Positions 1 through 5,226 of a stretch of DNA of 5,226 bases are shown piece by piece. The stretch is from Elusimicrobiota bacterium (lineage in GTDB: Bacteria > Elusimicrobiota > Elusimicrobia > Elusimicrobiales > UBA9959). The stretch lies in assembly GCA_003500765.1 (NCBI GenBank), contig DNQL01000115.1:1-5226 (forward strand). The letters are read 5' to 3'. How positions within the stretch are numbered: position 1 is the stretch's first letter; each line of letters begins with the position of its first letter. The translations under genes were made by a program, and so were the position numbers. The notes beneath the pieces are model-generated. The model made no database searches and was not told the origin of the DNA. It was given only the letters and a program-made list of their open reading frames with translations.

Positions 1-783
1 CTGGACCTGGAGCTGCCGGTCGACAATTACCCGTCGGCCATGCTGGGCGCGGAGTACCCGGTGGCCGGCGGCTTTACGCTGCGCAGCGGCTACCGCTACC
101 GGCTGCACGGCAACGAGCTGGGCGCCTGGTCGGGCTTCTCCGCCGGCGCAGGCTTCAGACTGGAGAAGGTATCTTTCGATTACGCTTATTCTCCGGCCGG
201 AGACCTGGGAGACTCCCACAGGTTCTCTGTTGATTTCCGGTTCGGCCCGCCGCCCGCCCGCCTGATGGAAGAGATCAGGCTCGTGGAAGCGGCGCCAGTT
301 GTGCCGCCGGCGGCCGCCGCTTCTGACGGCAGCGACCTGGTGCTGCCCGTTTCGGCTAAGGCGCTTTCGCTGTCCTCGAGGGGCGTGATATACGAACTCC
401 GGGGCGAAGCCTCCTCCTCGGTCCTGAAGTCGGTCTCCTTCCGCACGCTTCTGCGCGGCCCGGCCGGCACCGAGTTGCGCGCGGCCGAATCAAAGGAGCT
501 GCCGGAGGGCTCTCCCCCGCTGCCCGGGGGCGCGGCCCCGGTCTCCGTATGGGAATTCCCCCATTTCCCGGGTTCCGTGCAGGGAGAAGTGCGGCTGGAG
601 TTCGTTCTTCCGGCTTCGGAAACGGCGGGGAAGGGGATCCTGGTCTTCGTCCGTACCGGCGGCGGCTGGGAGAGCCGGGTTCCTGCGGCCGTCCCAAAGG
701 CGGATGGAAGCCTCGTCTTCTCCGTGACCGTTCCGCCGGCACCGGCCTACGCGGTCTGCCCCGTCTTGATAGACGGGATTTAA
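1..783 (+). CDS. PorV/UPF0164-like outer-membrane beta-barrel protein with C-terminal extra domain (5' partial)
   Basis: The reading frame is open from base 1 and ends at TAA 781-783, giving 260 residues. The true start lies left of the window, so the ATG at 40 is internal. Residues 1-82 look like the last strands of an outer-membrane barrel: alternating aromatic/polar stretches, the pattern YAYSPAGDLGDSHRFSV, and an aromatic closing strand ending FRFG. That ending is typical of the PorV/UPF0164 family, whose members in other phyla act in outer-membrane transport or type IX secretion. An Ala/Pro-rich linker follows at about residues 83-113, then a beta-rich domain at about 114-260 that ordinary PorV proteins lack, probably periplasmic. 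The closing part (VSVWEF..., LEFVLP, a WES segment, final YAVCPV) loosely resembles PGF-pre-PGF-type domains. The barrel call is fairly secure; the substrate and the function of the tail are unknown. The gene is probably transcribed separately from the operon downstream. Confidence 0.72.
   Translation: MDLELPVDNYPSAMLGAEYPVAGGFTLRSGYRYRLHGNELGAWSGFSAGAGFRLEKVSFDYAYSPAGDLGDSHRFSVDFRFGPPPARLMEEIRLVEAAPVVPPAAAASDGSDLVLPVSAKALSLSSRGVIYELRGEASSSVLKSVSFRTLLRGPAGTELRAAESKELPEGSPPLPGGAAPVSVWEFPHFPGSVQGEVRLEFVLPASETAGKGILVFVRTGGGWESRVPAAVPKADGSLVFSVTVPPAPAYAVCPVLIDGI
760..777 (+). terminator. Hairpin over the 3' end of the barrel gene, possible weak terminator
   Basis: A perfect 6-bp inverted repeat, CCCGTC (760-765) and GACGGG (772-777), flanks the hexaloop TTGATA. 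It sits in the last codons of the barrel gene and ends just before the stop codon. The following sequence, ATTTAAATTGATTTAAT, is T-rich but has no uninterrupted T run, so termination would be weak. It could instead be an mRNA 3' end stabiliser. Confidence 0.4.
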
Positions 784-805
784 ATTGATTTAATATCTAT
801 ATAAT
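766..805 (+). promoter_or_regulatory. Candidate sigma-70-type promoter for the hpf-hprK-rapZ-PTS operon
   Basis: This is the only AT-rich island in a GC-rich window, and it lies upstream of the first gene of the operon. One candidate pairs TTGATA (766-771, 5 of 6 consensus bases for -35) with TTTAAT (789-794, 5 of 6 for -10) at a 17-bp spacing. A perfect TATAAT also lies at 800-805 but has no good -35 at 16-18 bp. Either would give a leader of roughly 100 bases before hpf. The -35 candidate falls inside the end of the upstream gene and coincides with the loop of the hairpin at 760-777. No sigma-54 GG/GC element was noticed. Base matching only. Confidence 0.5.
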
Positions 806-806
806 A

Positions 807-898
807 GCCGCCGAGCCGACCGGGCAGCCCCGGGGAGCCGGAGCGGCCGTTTTTCGCCCCCCGCCGGGCACCGGAGCGCGGGCGGACAGACAAGTACC
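807..898 (+). other. GC-rich 5' leader of hpf, no known riboswitch recognised
   Basis: The stretch between the promoter island and the hpf ribosome site is strongly GC-rich. It can form several short competing stems, for example CCGGG 820-824 with CCCGG 829-833, CCGCC 861-865 with GGCGG 881-885, and CCGG 864-867 with CCGG 871-874. A T5 run at 850-854 follows GCGGCCG, but no strong stem abuts it. I recognise no riboswitch or leader-peptide pattern; such stems are common by chance in GC-rich DNA. Confidence 0.25.
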
Positions 899-911
899 AA
901 GGAGAAACAAG

Positions 912-1433
912 ATGAGAGTCCATATAGTAGCCAGGAAGATAAAGCTCACCCAGCCGATCAAGGAATTCATCGAGAGCAAGTTCGCCAAGCTCCAGGAATA
1001 TATCGAGAACATAGTCTGGGCGCAGGCCATAGTGACCGTCGAGAAAAAGATGCACACCGCCGAAGTGGTGGTGCACGTGGGACACCAGACCATCAAGGCC
1101 GCCGCCAGCGCCGCGGACCTCTATACCGCCATCGACCGCGTGATGGACAAGGCCGAGGCCCAGGTCAAGAAGTACAAGGAGCGCCGCTCCGACCACCGCC
1201 CCCAGGAAGCCATCGACCTGCGCGAGATGACCACCATGACCGGCCCCGAGATCCGCTTCTCCGTCGTCAAGGACGTCGCCGTGAAGCCGATGCGCCGCGA
1301 AGAGGCCGTCATCGAGATGGAGAAGCTCGGCTTCAACTTCTGGATGTTCGTGGACAAAGATTCCAGGCAGACCCAGGTGGTCTTCAAGCGCCTCGACGCC
1401 AGCTACGGAATACTGCAGCCCGTCAAAAGGTAA
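912..1433 (+). CDS. hpf: Ribosome hibernation-promoting factor, long form (HPF/RaiA family)
   Basis: This 173-residue protein binds the small ribosomal subunit in the decoding region when growth slows. The long form pairs two 70S ribosomes into inactive 100S dimers. Residues 1 to about 94 match the N-terminal S30AE ribosome-binding domain, including the helix DLYTAIDRVMDKAEAQVKKY (69-88). After a short linker, residues about 115-171 match the C-terminal dimerisation domain found only in long HPFs: KPMRREEAVIEMEKLG (125-140), VVFKR (156-160) and YGILQP (165-170). The length is normal for the long class, somewhat short in the linker. The ATG at 912 is supported by AAGGAG at 899-904, seven bases upstream. 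It is the first gene of the operon, and the next gene starts right after its stop. The position next to PTS regulators resembles hpf in the rpoN locus of proteobacteria, but no rpoN is present here. Confidence 0.95.
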   Translation: MRVHIVARKIKLTQPIKEFIESKFAKLQEYIENIVWAQAIVTVEKKMHTAEVVVHVGHQTIKAAASAADLYTAIDRVMDKAEAQVKKYKERRSDHRPQEAIDLREMTTMTGPEIRFSVVKDVAVKPMRREEAVIEMEKLGFNFWMFVDKDSRQTQVVFKRLDASYGILQPVKR

Positions 1434-2486
1434 ATGGTCAGGCAGATACGGGACGGTTCGCGCGAGCTGACGGTCAAAGACCTTCTCAAGCTCAAGGGCA
1501 AGATCTTCGGGCTCCGGCTGATACCGGGCACGGGGAAGCTCGTCCGCGGCATAACCGTCAGCGAGATCAACCGTCCCGGCCTGGCCATCGCCGGCCACAT
1601 GGAGCAGTTCCGCTCCGAACGCATACAGATAATAGGACAGGGCGAGTACGCCTACTGCCTCAAGGCGCCGGCGCGCGAGGTGGAGGGGAACCTGTGTAAG
1701 ATGTTCGGCAGCTCGGACATCCCCTGCGTGATAGTCACGGGCGGGCTCAAGCCGCTCGAGGTCATCAAGAAGGCCTGCCGCAAGGCGGGGATACCGCTGC
1801 TCTCCACGAGCTTCGACACGTCCACGTTCATCCGCGAACTGACGATGTTCCTCGACGACAGGCTGGCGGCCGTGGCCCACGTGCACGGCGTGCTGGTCAA
1901 CGTCTACGGCCTGGGGGTCCTGATACAGGGCGACTCCGGCGTGGGCAAGTCCGAGTGCGCCCTGGAGCTGCTCAAGCGCGGGCATATCATGATAGCCGAC
2001 GACGTGGTGGAGATAAAGCGCCGCATCGGCTACATGCTGGTCGGCCGCTCGCCCAAGAACATACAGCATTACATGGAAGTCCGCGGCCTGGGCATCATCG
2101 ACGTGGAGCTGCTCTTCGGCGTCGGTTCCATCCTGGACCAGTCGATGGTGGAGATGCACGTCAAGCTAGAGAGCGTGGCCGGAGGGGTTCACGTCCACGG
2201 TTACGACCGCACCGGCCTGGAGAACACGGAGATAAGCATCCTGGAAGTACCAGTCCCGTCGCTGCGCCTCCCGGTCACGCCTGGGCGGAACCTGGCGGTG
2301 CTCATAGAGGTGGCCGCGCTCAACCAGCGCCTTAAGAACCAGGGGTATTTCGTCGCCAAGAAGTTCAACGAGAGCCTGATGCGGGAGATGAATCCCCCGC
2401 GGGGCAAGGCTCCGGCCGGAAAAGAGCGGCATTCGCCGCAGTCGGTGCCGGGAGCTCCGCGACCGGCCGACAAGGACGGAAAATGA
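1434..2486 (+). CDS. hprK: HPr kinase/phosphorylase
   Basis: This bifunctional cytoplasmic enzyme phosphorylates a serine of the PTS carrier HPr (Ser46 in well-studied species) with ATP or pyrophosphate, and removes it by phosphorolysis, adjusting PTS flux and carbon control to energy state. The protein has 350 residues. The N-terminal domain (about 1-135) carries RPGLAIAG (47-54). The catalytic domain has conserved His151 in HGVLVNVYG, Walker A GDSGVGKS (166-173), the Asp pair IADD (187-190), the family signature EVRGLGIIDV (215-224) and PGRNLAVLIEVAA (283-295). All catalytic residues I can check are intact. Residues about 321-350 form a Pro/Lys/Arg-rich tail beyond the usual end of the family (about 310-320). 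The ATG directly follows the hpf stop (TAAATG); AAAGG at 1426-1430 is only three bases from the start, so coupled translation is likely. The end overlaps rapZ in ATGA. HPr itself is not in the window. Confidence 0.96.
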   Translation: MVRQIRDGSRELTVKDLLKLKGKIFGLRLIPGTGKLVRGITVSEINRPGLAIAGHMEQFRSERIQIIGQGEYAYCLKAPAREVEGNLCKMFGSSDIPCVIVTGGLKPLEVIKKACRKAGIPLLSTSFDTSTFIRELTMFLDDRLAAVAHVHGVLVNVYGLGVLIQGDSGVGKSECALELLKRGHIMIADDVVEIKRRIGYMLVGRSPKNIQHYMEVRGLGIIDVELLFGVGSILDQSMVEMHVKLESVAGGVHVHGYDRTGLENTEISILEVPVPSLRLPVTPGRNLAVLIEVAALNQRLKNQGYFVAKKFNESLMREMNPPRGKAPAGKERHSPQSVPGAPRPADKDGK

Positions 2487-3334
2487 AAAGCTCCAAAGTA
2501 TTCATAGTCACCGGCATGTCGGGCGCGGGCAAGAGCCAGGCCCTCAAATGCTTCGAGGACCTGGGCTTCTACTGCGTCGACAATCTCCCGGTCGCGCTCA
2601 TCCCTTCGTTCGCGGGGCAGCTCAGGACCAGCCGCCACCTGCGCCAGACCGCGCTGGGCCTGGACATACGCGAGGGCAGGTTCCTGCGCGGCTTCGCCGA
2701 CGCCTACGACGCTTTCAATAAGCACGGCGTAAAACACAAGACCATCTTTCTCGACGCGGACGACGCCACGCTCGTGCAGCGCTTCTCCGAGACCCGTCAC
2801 CGGCACCCTCTGGGCAAGAATATTTCCCAGGCCGTGAGGGAAGAGCGCAAGCTGCTCAGCGGGGTCAAAGCCAAGGCCGACAAGGTGATAGACACCAGCC
2901 GGCTGACGCTGGGCGAGCTCAAGGAGATCATCAGCGCCGCCCTGGAACTCAGGCGTTCCAGCGAGATGAAGATCTCGGTCATGTCTTTCGGCTACAAGCA
3001 CGGCCTTCCGCTGGACGCCGACCTGGTCATGGATATGCGTTTCCTGCCCAACCCTAATTACGTGGACCGGCTCAAGAAACGCACCGGGCTCGACAGGCCG
3101 GTCGGCGACTACCTCCGCTCCAAGCCCGTGCTCAAGACCTTCATGAGGGACTACATGGCGCAGATAAAGCGCCTGGTGCCCCTCTACGTAAAAGAAGGGA
3201 AGTCTTACCTGACCATAGCGATAGGCTGCACCGGCGGCCGTCACCGCAGCGTCTTCATGGCTCACGCGCTGGCCGAAGAACTGTCCAGGTCGGGGCTGTC
3301 GGTTTCCGAGCATCACCGGGACATACGCAAGTAG
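2483..3334 (+). CDS. rapZ: RNase adapter protein RapZ / YvcJ-family nucleotide-binding protein
   Basis: This 283-residue protein has the usual family length. Walker A is GMSGAGKS (11-18), followed by the signature CVDNLP (31-36), the FSETRHRHPL segment (101-110) and the C-terminal domain with FGYKHGLPLDADLVMD (169-184), RFLPNP (186-191), GCTGGRHRSV (248-257) and a final HRD (278-280). In E. coli RapZ senses glucosamine-6-phosphate and directs RNase E to the sRNA GlmZ, controlling GlmS. In Gram-positives YvcJ is a nucleotide-binding protein of less clear role. GlmZ is known only from enterobacteria, so the target here is unknown. The ATG overlaps the hprK stop by four bases (ATGA), with AAGGA at 2472-2476 six bases upstream. 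Adjacency to hprK and PTS genes recurs in many bacteria. Family assignment is firm; the physiological role is inference. Confidence 0.95.
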   Translation: MKSSKVFIVTGMSGAGKSQALKCFEDLGFYCVDNLPVALIPSFAGQLRTSRHLRQTALGLDIREGRFLRGFADAYDAFNKHGVKHKTIFLDADDATLVQRFSETRHRHPLGKNISQAVREERKLLSGVKAKADKVIDTSRLTLGELKEIISAALELRRSSEMKISVMSFGYKHGLPLDADLVMDMRFLPNPNYVDRLKKRTGLDRPVGDYLRSKPVLKTFMRDYMAQIKRLVPLYVKEGKSYLTIAIGCTGGRHRSVFMAHALAEELSRSGLSVSEHHRDIRK

Positions 3335-3335
3335 C

Positions 3336-3355
3336 GCGGGCCCCTTCCGGGCCGC
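3336..3355 (+). other. Intercistronic GC hairpin between rapZ and PTS IIA
   Basis: GGCCC (3339-3343) pairs with GGGCC (3349-3353) around a 5-base loop. Alternatively, GCGG and CCC (3336-3343 with G3340 bulged) pair with GGGCCGC (3349-3355) for 7 bp. No T run follows, so it does not look like a terminator. It lies just after the rapZ stop and before the IIA ribosome site, and could be an RNA-processing or stability element, or chance in GC-rich DNA. Confidence 0.3.
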
Positions 3356-3379
3356 CCCGTCGTCCGGAGAAATGATCTT

Positions 3380-3799
3380 ATGATAAGCATCGTAGTCGTC
3401 ACCCACGGAGAGTTCGGCGCCTACCTCATAGAGGCGGCCGAGACCATAGTCGGCGTCCAGGATTCGGCGCTGCGCAATGTCTGCGTCTCGCCCCGGGCCT
3501 CCCTCGACAAGGTCAGGGAGCTGGTGGAAACGGCCGCGCGGGATTGCGCCAACCCGGAGGGGCTGGTGTTCCTGGTGGACATGCCGGGCGGCACGCCGAT
3601 GAACGTGGTGTTCCCGGTGGCCGCGGGGATAGAGAAGAGCGCCGTCATCTGCGGCGTCAACATAAATATGATGATCTCGGCCTTCGCCTACCGCGGTTCG
3701 CTCCCGTTCGAAGCGCTTACCGCCAAGATCATGGAGGACGGCAGGAAGGCTATCTGCGACGTGAAGAGCCTGCTGGCCGCCAGGAAGGGAGGGGCCTGA
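3380..3799 (+). CDS. PTS mannose-family IIA component
   Basis: This 139-residue cytoplasmic protein accepts phosphate from phospho-HPr and passes it to IIB. The sequence starts MISIVVVTHGEFG, with the phospho-accepting His at residue 9. It continues with DMPGGTPMN (67-75), whose Asp67 matches the conserved active-site Asp of ManX-type IIA, and GVNINMMISAFAYR (92-105), the usual second signature. The length is that of a stand-alone IIA domain, not an E. coli-type IIAB fusion. GGAGA at 3366-3370 lies nine bases before the ATG. In alphaproteobacteria a lone IIA of this type next to hprK and rapZ is purely regulatory; here IIB, IIC and IID follow, so real sugar transport is plausible. The stop overlaps the IIB start by one base. 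Confidence 0.94.
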   Translation: MISIVVVTHGEFGAYLIEAAETIVGVQDSALRNVCVSPRASLDKVRELVETAARDCANPEGLVFLVDMPGGTPMNVVFPVAAGIEKSAVICGVNINMMISAFAYRGSLPFEALTAKIMEDGRKAICDVKSLLAARKGGA

Positions 3800-4275
3800 T
3801 GCCTGTCTCGCTTTTCAGGGTGGACGACCGGCTGATACACGGGCAGGTCGTGGAGTCGTGGATCCCGCACCTGGACGCGGGGGAGATAGTCGTCGCCTCT
3901 GACGAGATAGCCGGGGACGAGACGCGCCAGCTGCTGATGCGCTTCGCCGTTCCCGAGGGAGTTGAGCTGAAGATCATGCGCCTCGATGATGCCGCCCCGT
4001 ATATCGCCGCCGGGGCCTCCGACCGCAAGACGCTGGTCCTGGTCCCCGGGGTCCGCGAAATGGCCGCGCTGCTGGACCGCGGGGTCAAGCCGGCCTCCGT
4101 GAACGTAGGGGGTATGCATTATTCCGCCGGCCGCAATATGTCCATCGGCAAGGCCATCTTCCTGAGCGACGAGGACTGCGCCGATCTTAAAAAGCTGGCC
4201 GCCGCCGGTATAAAGCTGGAAGGCCGGGGCGTGCCTTCGGACAAACCCTTCGACCTGATGGAGGCCATAGCCTGA
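3799..4275 (+). CDS. PTS mannose/fructose/sorbose-family IIB component
   Basis: This 158-residue cytoplasmic protein takes phosphate from IIA onto His14 in FRVDDRLIHGQV (6-17) and transfers it to the sugar during import through IIC/IID. The second conserved block, VNVGGMHYSAGRN (101-113), and the region LEGRGVPSDKP (140-150) are typical of the family. The length is standard. The start is the ATG at 3799, in TGATG overlapping the IIA stop, with GGAGG at 3788-3792 six bases upstream. The frame is open further left to an ATG at 3544, but that extension lies inside IIA in another frame and is not homologous. Specificity among mannose, fructose, sorbose or N-acetyl-amino sugars cannot be read from the sequence. 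Confidence 0.94.
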   Translation: MPVSLFRVDDRLIHGQVVESWIPHLDAGEIVVASDEIAGDETRQLLMRFAVPEGVELKIMRLDDAAPYIAAGASDRKTLVLVPGVREMAALLDRGVKPASVNVGGMHYSAGRNMSIGKAIFLSDEDCADLKKLAAAGIKLEGRGVPSDKPFDLMEAIA

Positions 4276-4288
4276 CCGGCTGCGCCGG
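4276..4288 (+). other. Small GC hairpin immediately after the IIB stop
   Basis: CCGGC (4276-4280) and GCCGG (4284-4288) form a perfect 5-bp stem with a 3-base loop in the 24-base gap between IIB and IIC. No T tract follows. It occupies the region where a Shine-Dalgarno site for IIC would be expected. It could affect translation of IIC or be a chance GC-rich palindrome. Confidence 0.3.
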
Positions 4289-4299
4289 CCCGGCCCTAA

Positions 4300-4908
4300 A
4301 TGGAACCTCTGCTTTTCCTGGCCACCGCCGCCGCGGCGGGACTCCTGCAGCTGGACAATGTCCAGGTGCTGCAGTCCATGGCCTCGCGGCCGGTCTTTGC
4401 CGCGCTGGTTTTCGGGATACTGAACGGCTGCCCGGTCGAGGCGGCCAAACTTGGCCTGCTGACGGAGCTCATCTATTCCGAATACATGCCCATGGGGGGG
4501 ACGCTGCCTCCGAACGGCATAGCCGCCTCCGCCGTCGGGGTCCTGGCCCTTGCCTCCGGCGCGATGCCTCCCGGGCTGGCCTTTTTCGCCGGCCTGGCCG
4601 CCGGCCACTTCTATTCGGGCGCCGAGTACCGGATGAGGACCGCGCGTTCCGCCTGGAACCCCGGGATAGACAAGGCCCTCGCGGCCGGCCGGCCGGCTTT
4701 CGCGCGCTGGATCGGTACCTCCCTGGCCATGGAGGCCGCGGCGGTCTTCATTTACGTTTCGGTTTTCGCGGGTCTCATACTCTCGGCCCGCGCCGCCGGC
4801 GCGGATTTTCACCTGCTGGCGCGCCCCGCGGACTTCGCCTACGGCTTCATGCCCTGGCTGGGCCTCAGCGCGCTCTACTTCAGGTTCAGGACGCAGACTT
4901 TAAAATAA
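4300..4908 (+). CDS. PTS mannose/sorbose-family IIC membrane component, short
   Basis: This integral-membrane subunit forms, with IID, the sugar channel of the mannose-family PTS. Family hallmarks are LDNVQVLQSMASRPVF (18-33), the hydrophobic run AALVFGILNG (34-43), the Glu-containing LGLLTELIY (51-59) and MGGTLPPNG (65-73). Further hydrophobic segments lie at about 75-103, 138-163 and 181-194. At 202 residues it is clearly shorter than typical family members of about 240-270, and the C-terminal part looks compressed; no frameshift is evident. The start is fixed by an in-frame TAA directly before the ATG (4297-4299). I see no Shine-Dalgarno sequence upstream, unlike IIA, IIB and hpf. Translation may depend on re-initiation after IIB, 24 bases away. 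Position between IIB and IID supports the assignment. Confidence 0.88.
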   Translation: MEPLLFLATAAAAGLLQLDNVQVLQSMASRPVFAALVFGILNGCPVEAAKLGLLTELIYSEYMPMGGTLPPNGIAASAVGVLALASGAMPPGLAFFAGLAAGHFYSGAEYRMRTARSAWNPGIDKALAAGRPAFARWIGTSLAMEAAAVFIYVSVFAGLILSARAAGADFHLLARPADFAYGFMPWLGLSALYFRFRTQTLK

Positions 4909-4933
4909 GTTCAAGGCGAGGACGGATCAGGCG

Positions 4934-5226
4934 ATGAAAGACGGGAAAATAAAAAAAGAGGAGGCCGTGCAAATGGGGTTTGGCCTCCGGCTGTCCATGT
5001 TCCTGCGCTCGCTGCTCATACAGGCCGGCTGGAATTATCAGCGTATGCAGAATATCGGCTTCGTCTTCGCCCTGACCCCCGCTCTGCGGCGGGCCTGGCC
5101 CCGCCCGGAAGATTTCGCCGCGGCCGCAGCGCGCCACGCGGCCACTTTCAATACCCAGCCTTACATGGCGGGGTTTATACTCGGCAATATAGCCAGGATG
5201 GAGGAGCGGGCGGCGGAGGCGGGGGG
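4934..5226 (+). CDS. PTS mannose-family IID component (3' partial)
   Basis: The frame is open from ATG 4934 to the right edge, giving 97 residues of a protein normally about 260-300 long. It matches the N-terminal part of IID: FLRSLLIQAGWNYQRMQNIG (23-42), then RHAATFNTQPYMAGFILGN (67-85), corresponding to the RHLEFFNTHPY region of known IIDs. IID is a membrane subunit that with IIC forms the translocation unit. Two starts are possible. ATG 4934 has only a weak GAGGA 11 bases upstream. ATG 4973 (residue 14) has a perfect AGGAGG at 4959-4964 eight bases upstream and would still keep the whole conserved domain. I list the longer form because characterised IIDs have a comparable N-terminal lead before the RS..Q..WN motif; the shorter one is about equally likely. 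The gene follows IIC by 25 bases. Confidence 0.9.
   Translation, partial: MKDGKIKKEEAVQMGFGLRLSMFLRSLLIQAGWNYQRMQNIGFVFALTPALRRAWPRPEDFAAAAARHAATFNTQPYMAGFILGNIARMEERAAEAG
4959..4964 (+). promoter_or_regulatory. Perfect Shine-Dalgarno AGGAGG bearing on the IID start
   Basis: AGGAGG ends eight bases before the in-frame ATG at 4973, ideal spacing and the best ribosome site in the window. It lies inside codons for Glu-Glu-Ala if IID starts at 4934, so it may be a chance product of those codons, or it may mark the true start. Confidence 0.5.

Noticed and set aside
186..742. Minus-strand and other-frame ORFs inside the barrel gene
   Set aside because: They are Arg/Pro/Ser-rich shadows without recognisable motifs, opposite a coding frame with clear barrel features.
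828..835. CCCCGGGG palindrome as an operator
   Set aside because: An 8-bp GC palindrome is expected by chance in this composition, and no second copy or spaced half-site was seen.
807..854. Terminator or attenuator ending in T5 at 850-854
   Set aside because: The only pairing found (GCCGC 807-811 with GCGGC 843-847) is short, distant and separated from the T run, so no stem abuts it.
780..2159. Long minus-strand open frame of 459 codons opposite hpf and hprK
   Set aside because: It is the complement of two certain genes, is His/Leu/Asp/Gly-rich as expected from antisense of GC-biased codons, and resembles no family I know.
3372..3383. Three-codon upstream ORF (ATG ATC TTA TGA) overlapping the IIA start
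   Set aside because: It is too short to separate from chance and has poor spacing from the ribosome site.
2201..3406. Long minus-strand open frame of 401 codons opposite hprK and rapZ
   Set aside because: Same codon-bias shadow effect; the plus strand carries intact, motif-bearing genes throughout.
3544..3798. Upstream extension of the IIB frame starting at ATG 3544
   Set aside because: It lies inside IIA in another frame and its translation is Arg/Gly/His-rich noise. The start at 3799 has a good ribosome site and gives the standard family N-terminus.
3688..4812. Long minus-strand open frame of 374 codons opposite the PTS genes
   Set aside because: Low-complexity Gly/Arg-rich translation opposite clear IIA, IIB and IIC genes.

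Overview
The window is an ordinary-looking, GC-rich, all plus-strand bacterial chromosome segment. It holds the 3' end of an outer-membrane protein gene, then a tight run of seven genes: hpf, hprK, rapZ and the IIA, IIB, IIC and IID subunits of a mannose-family phosphotransferase system (PTS). The last gene runs off the right edge.

Organism: the first gene ends like a PorV/UPF0164-type outer-membrane beta-barrel, so the cell is diderm. HPr kinase with a mannose-family PTS in a diderm points to lineages such as Elusimicrobiota, Deltaproteobacteria/Myxococcota-like groups or Alphaproteobacteria. The PorV-type barrel and the frequent ATA isoleucine codons in GC-rich DNA make an Elusimicrobiota-like genome my preferred guess, at moderate confidence and as inference only.

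Layout: bases 1-783 encode the end of the barrel plus a C-terminal extra domain. Bases 760-911 hold a hairpin over the end of that gene, an AT-rich promoter-like island and a GC-rich leader. From 912 on, hpf, hprK and rapZ are packed tightly: hprK starts directly after the hpf stop, and rapZ overlaps hprK by 4 bases. A 45-base spacer with a GC hairpin precedes IIA. IIA and IIB overlap by one base, and IIC and IID follow after gaps of about 25 bases.

How they work together: the PTS relays phosphate from PEP through EI and HPr (neither is in the window) to His9 of IIA, then His14 of IIB, then the sugar carried by IIC/IID. HprK phosphorylates HPr on a serine according to energy state and so gates this flow. 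RapZ is a nucleotide-binding regulator linked in enterobacteria to amino-sugar metabolism. HPF parks ribosomes as inactive dimers in poor conditions. The cluster is therefore a carbon/energy-sensing operon joined to a ribosome-hibernation gene. It parallels the rpoN-hpf-ptsN-rapZ-npr locus of enterobacteria and the hprK-rapZ-IIA-HPr locus of alphaproteobacteria. I see no clearly new system. The most useful oddities are the fused domain on the barrel protein, a short IIC without a Shine-Dalgarno site, the IID start ambiguity and the ATA codon preference.
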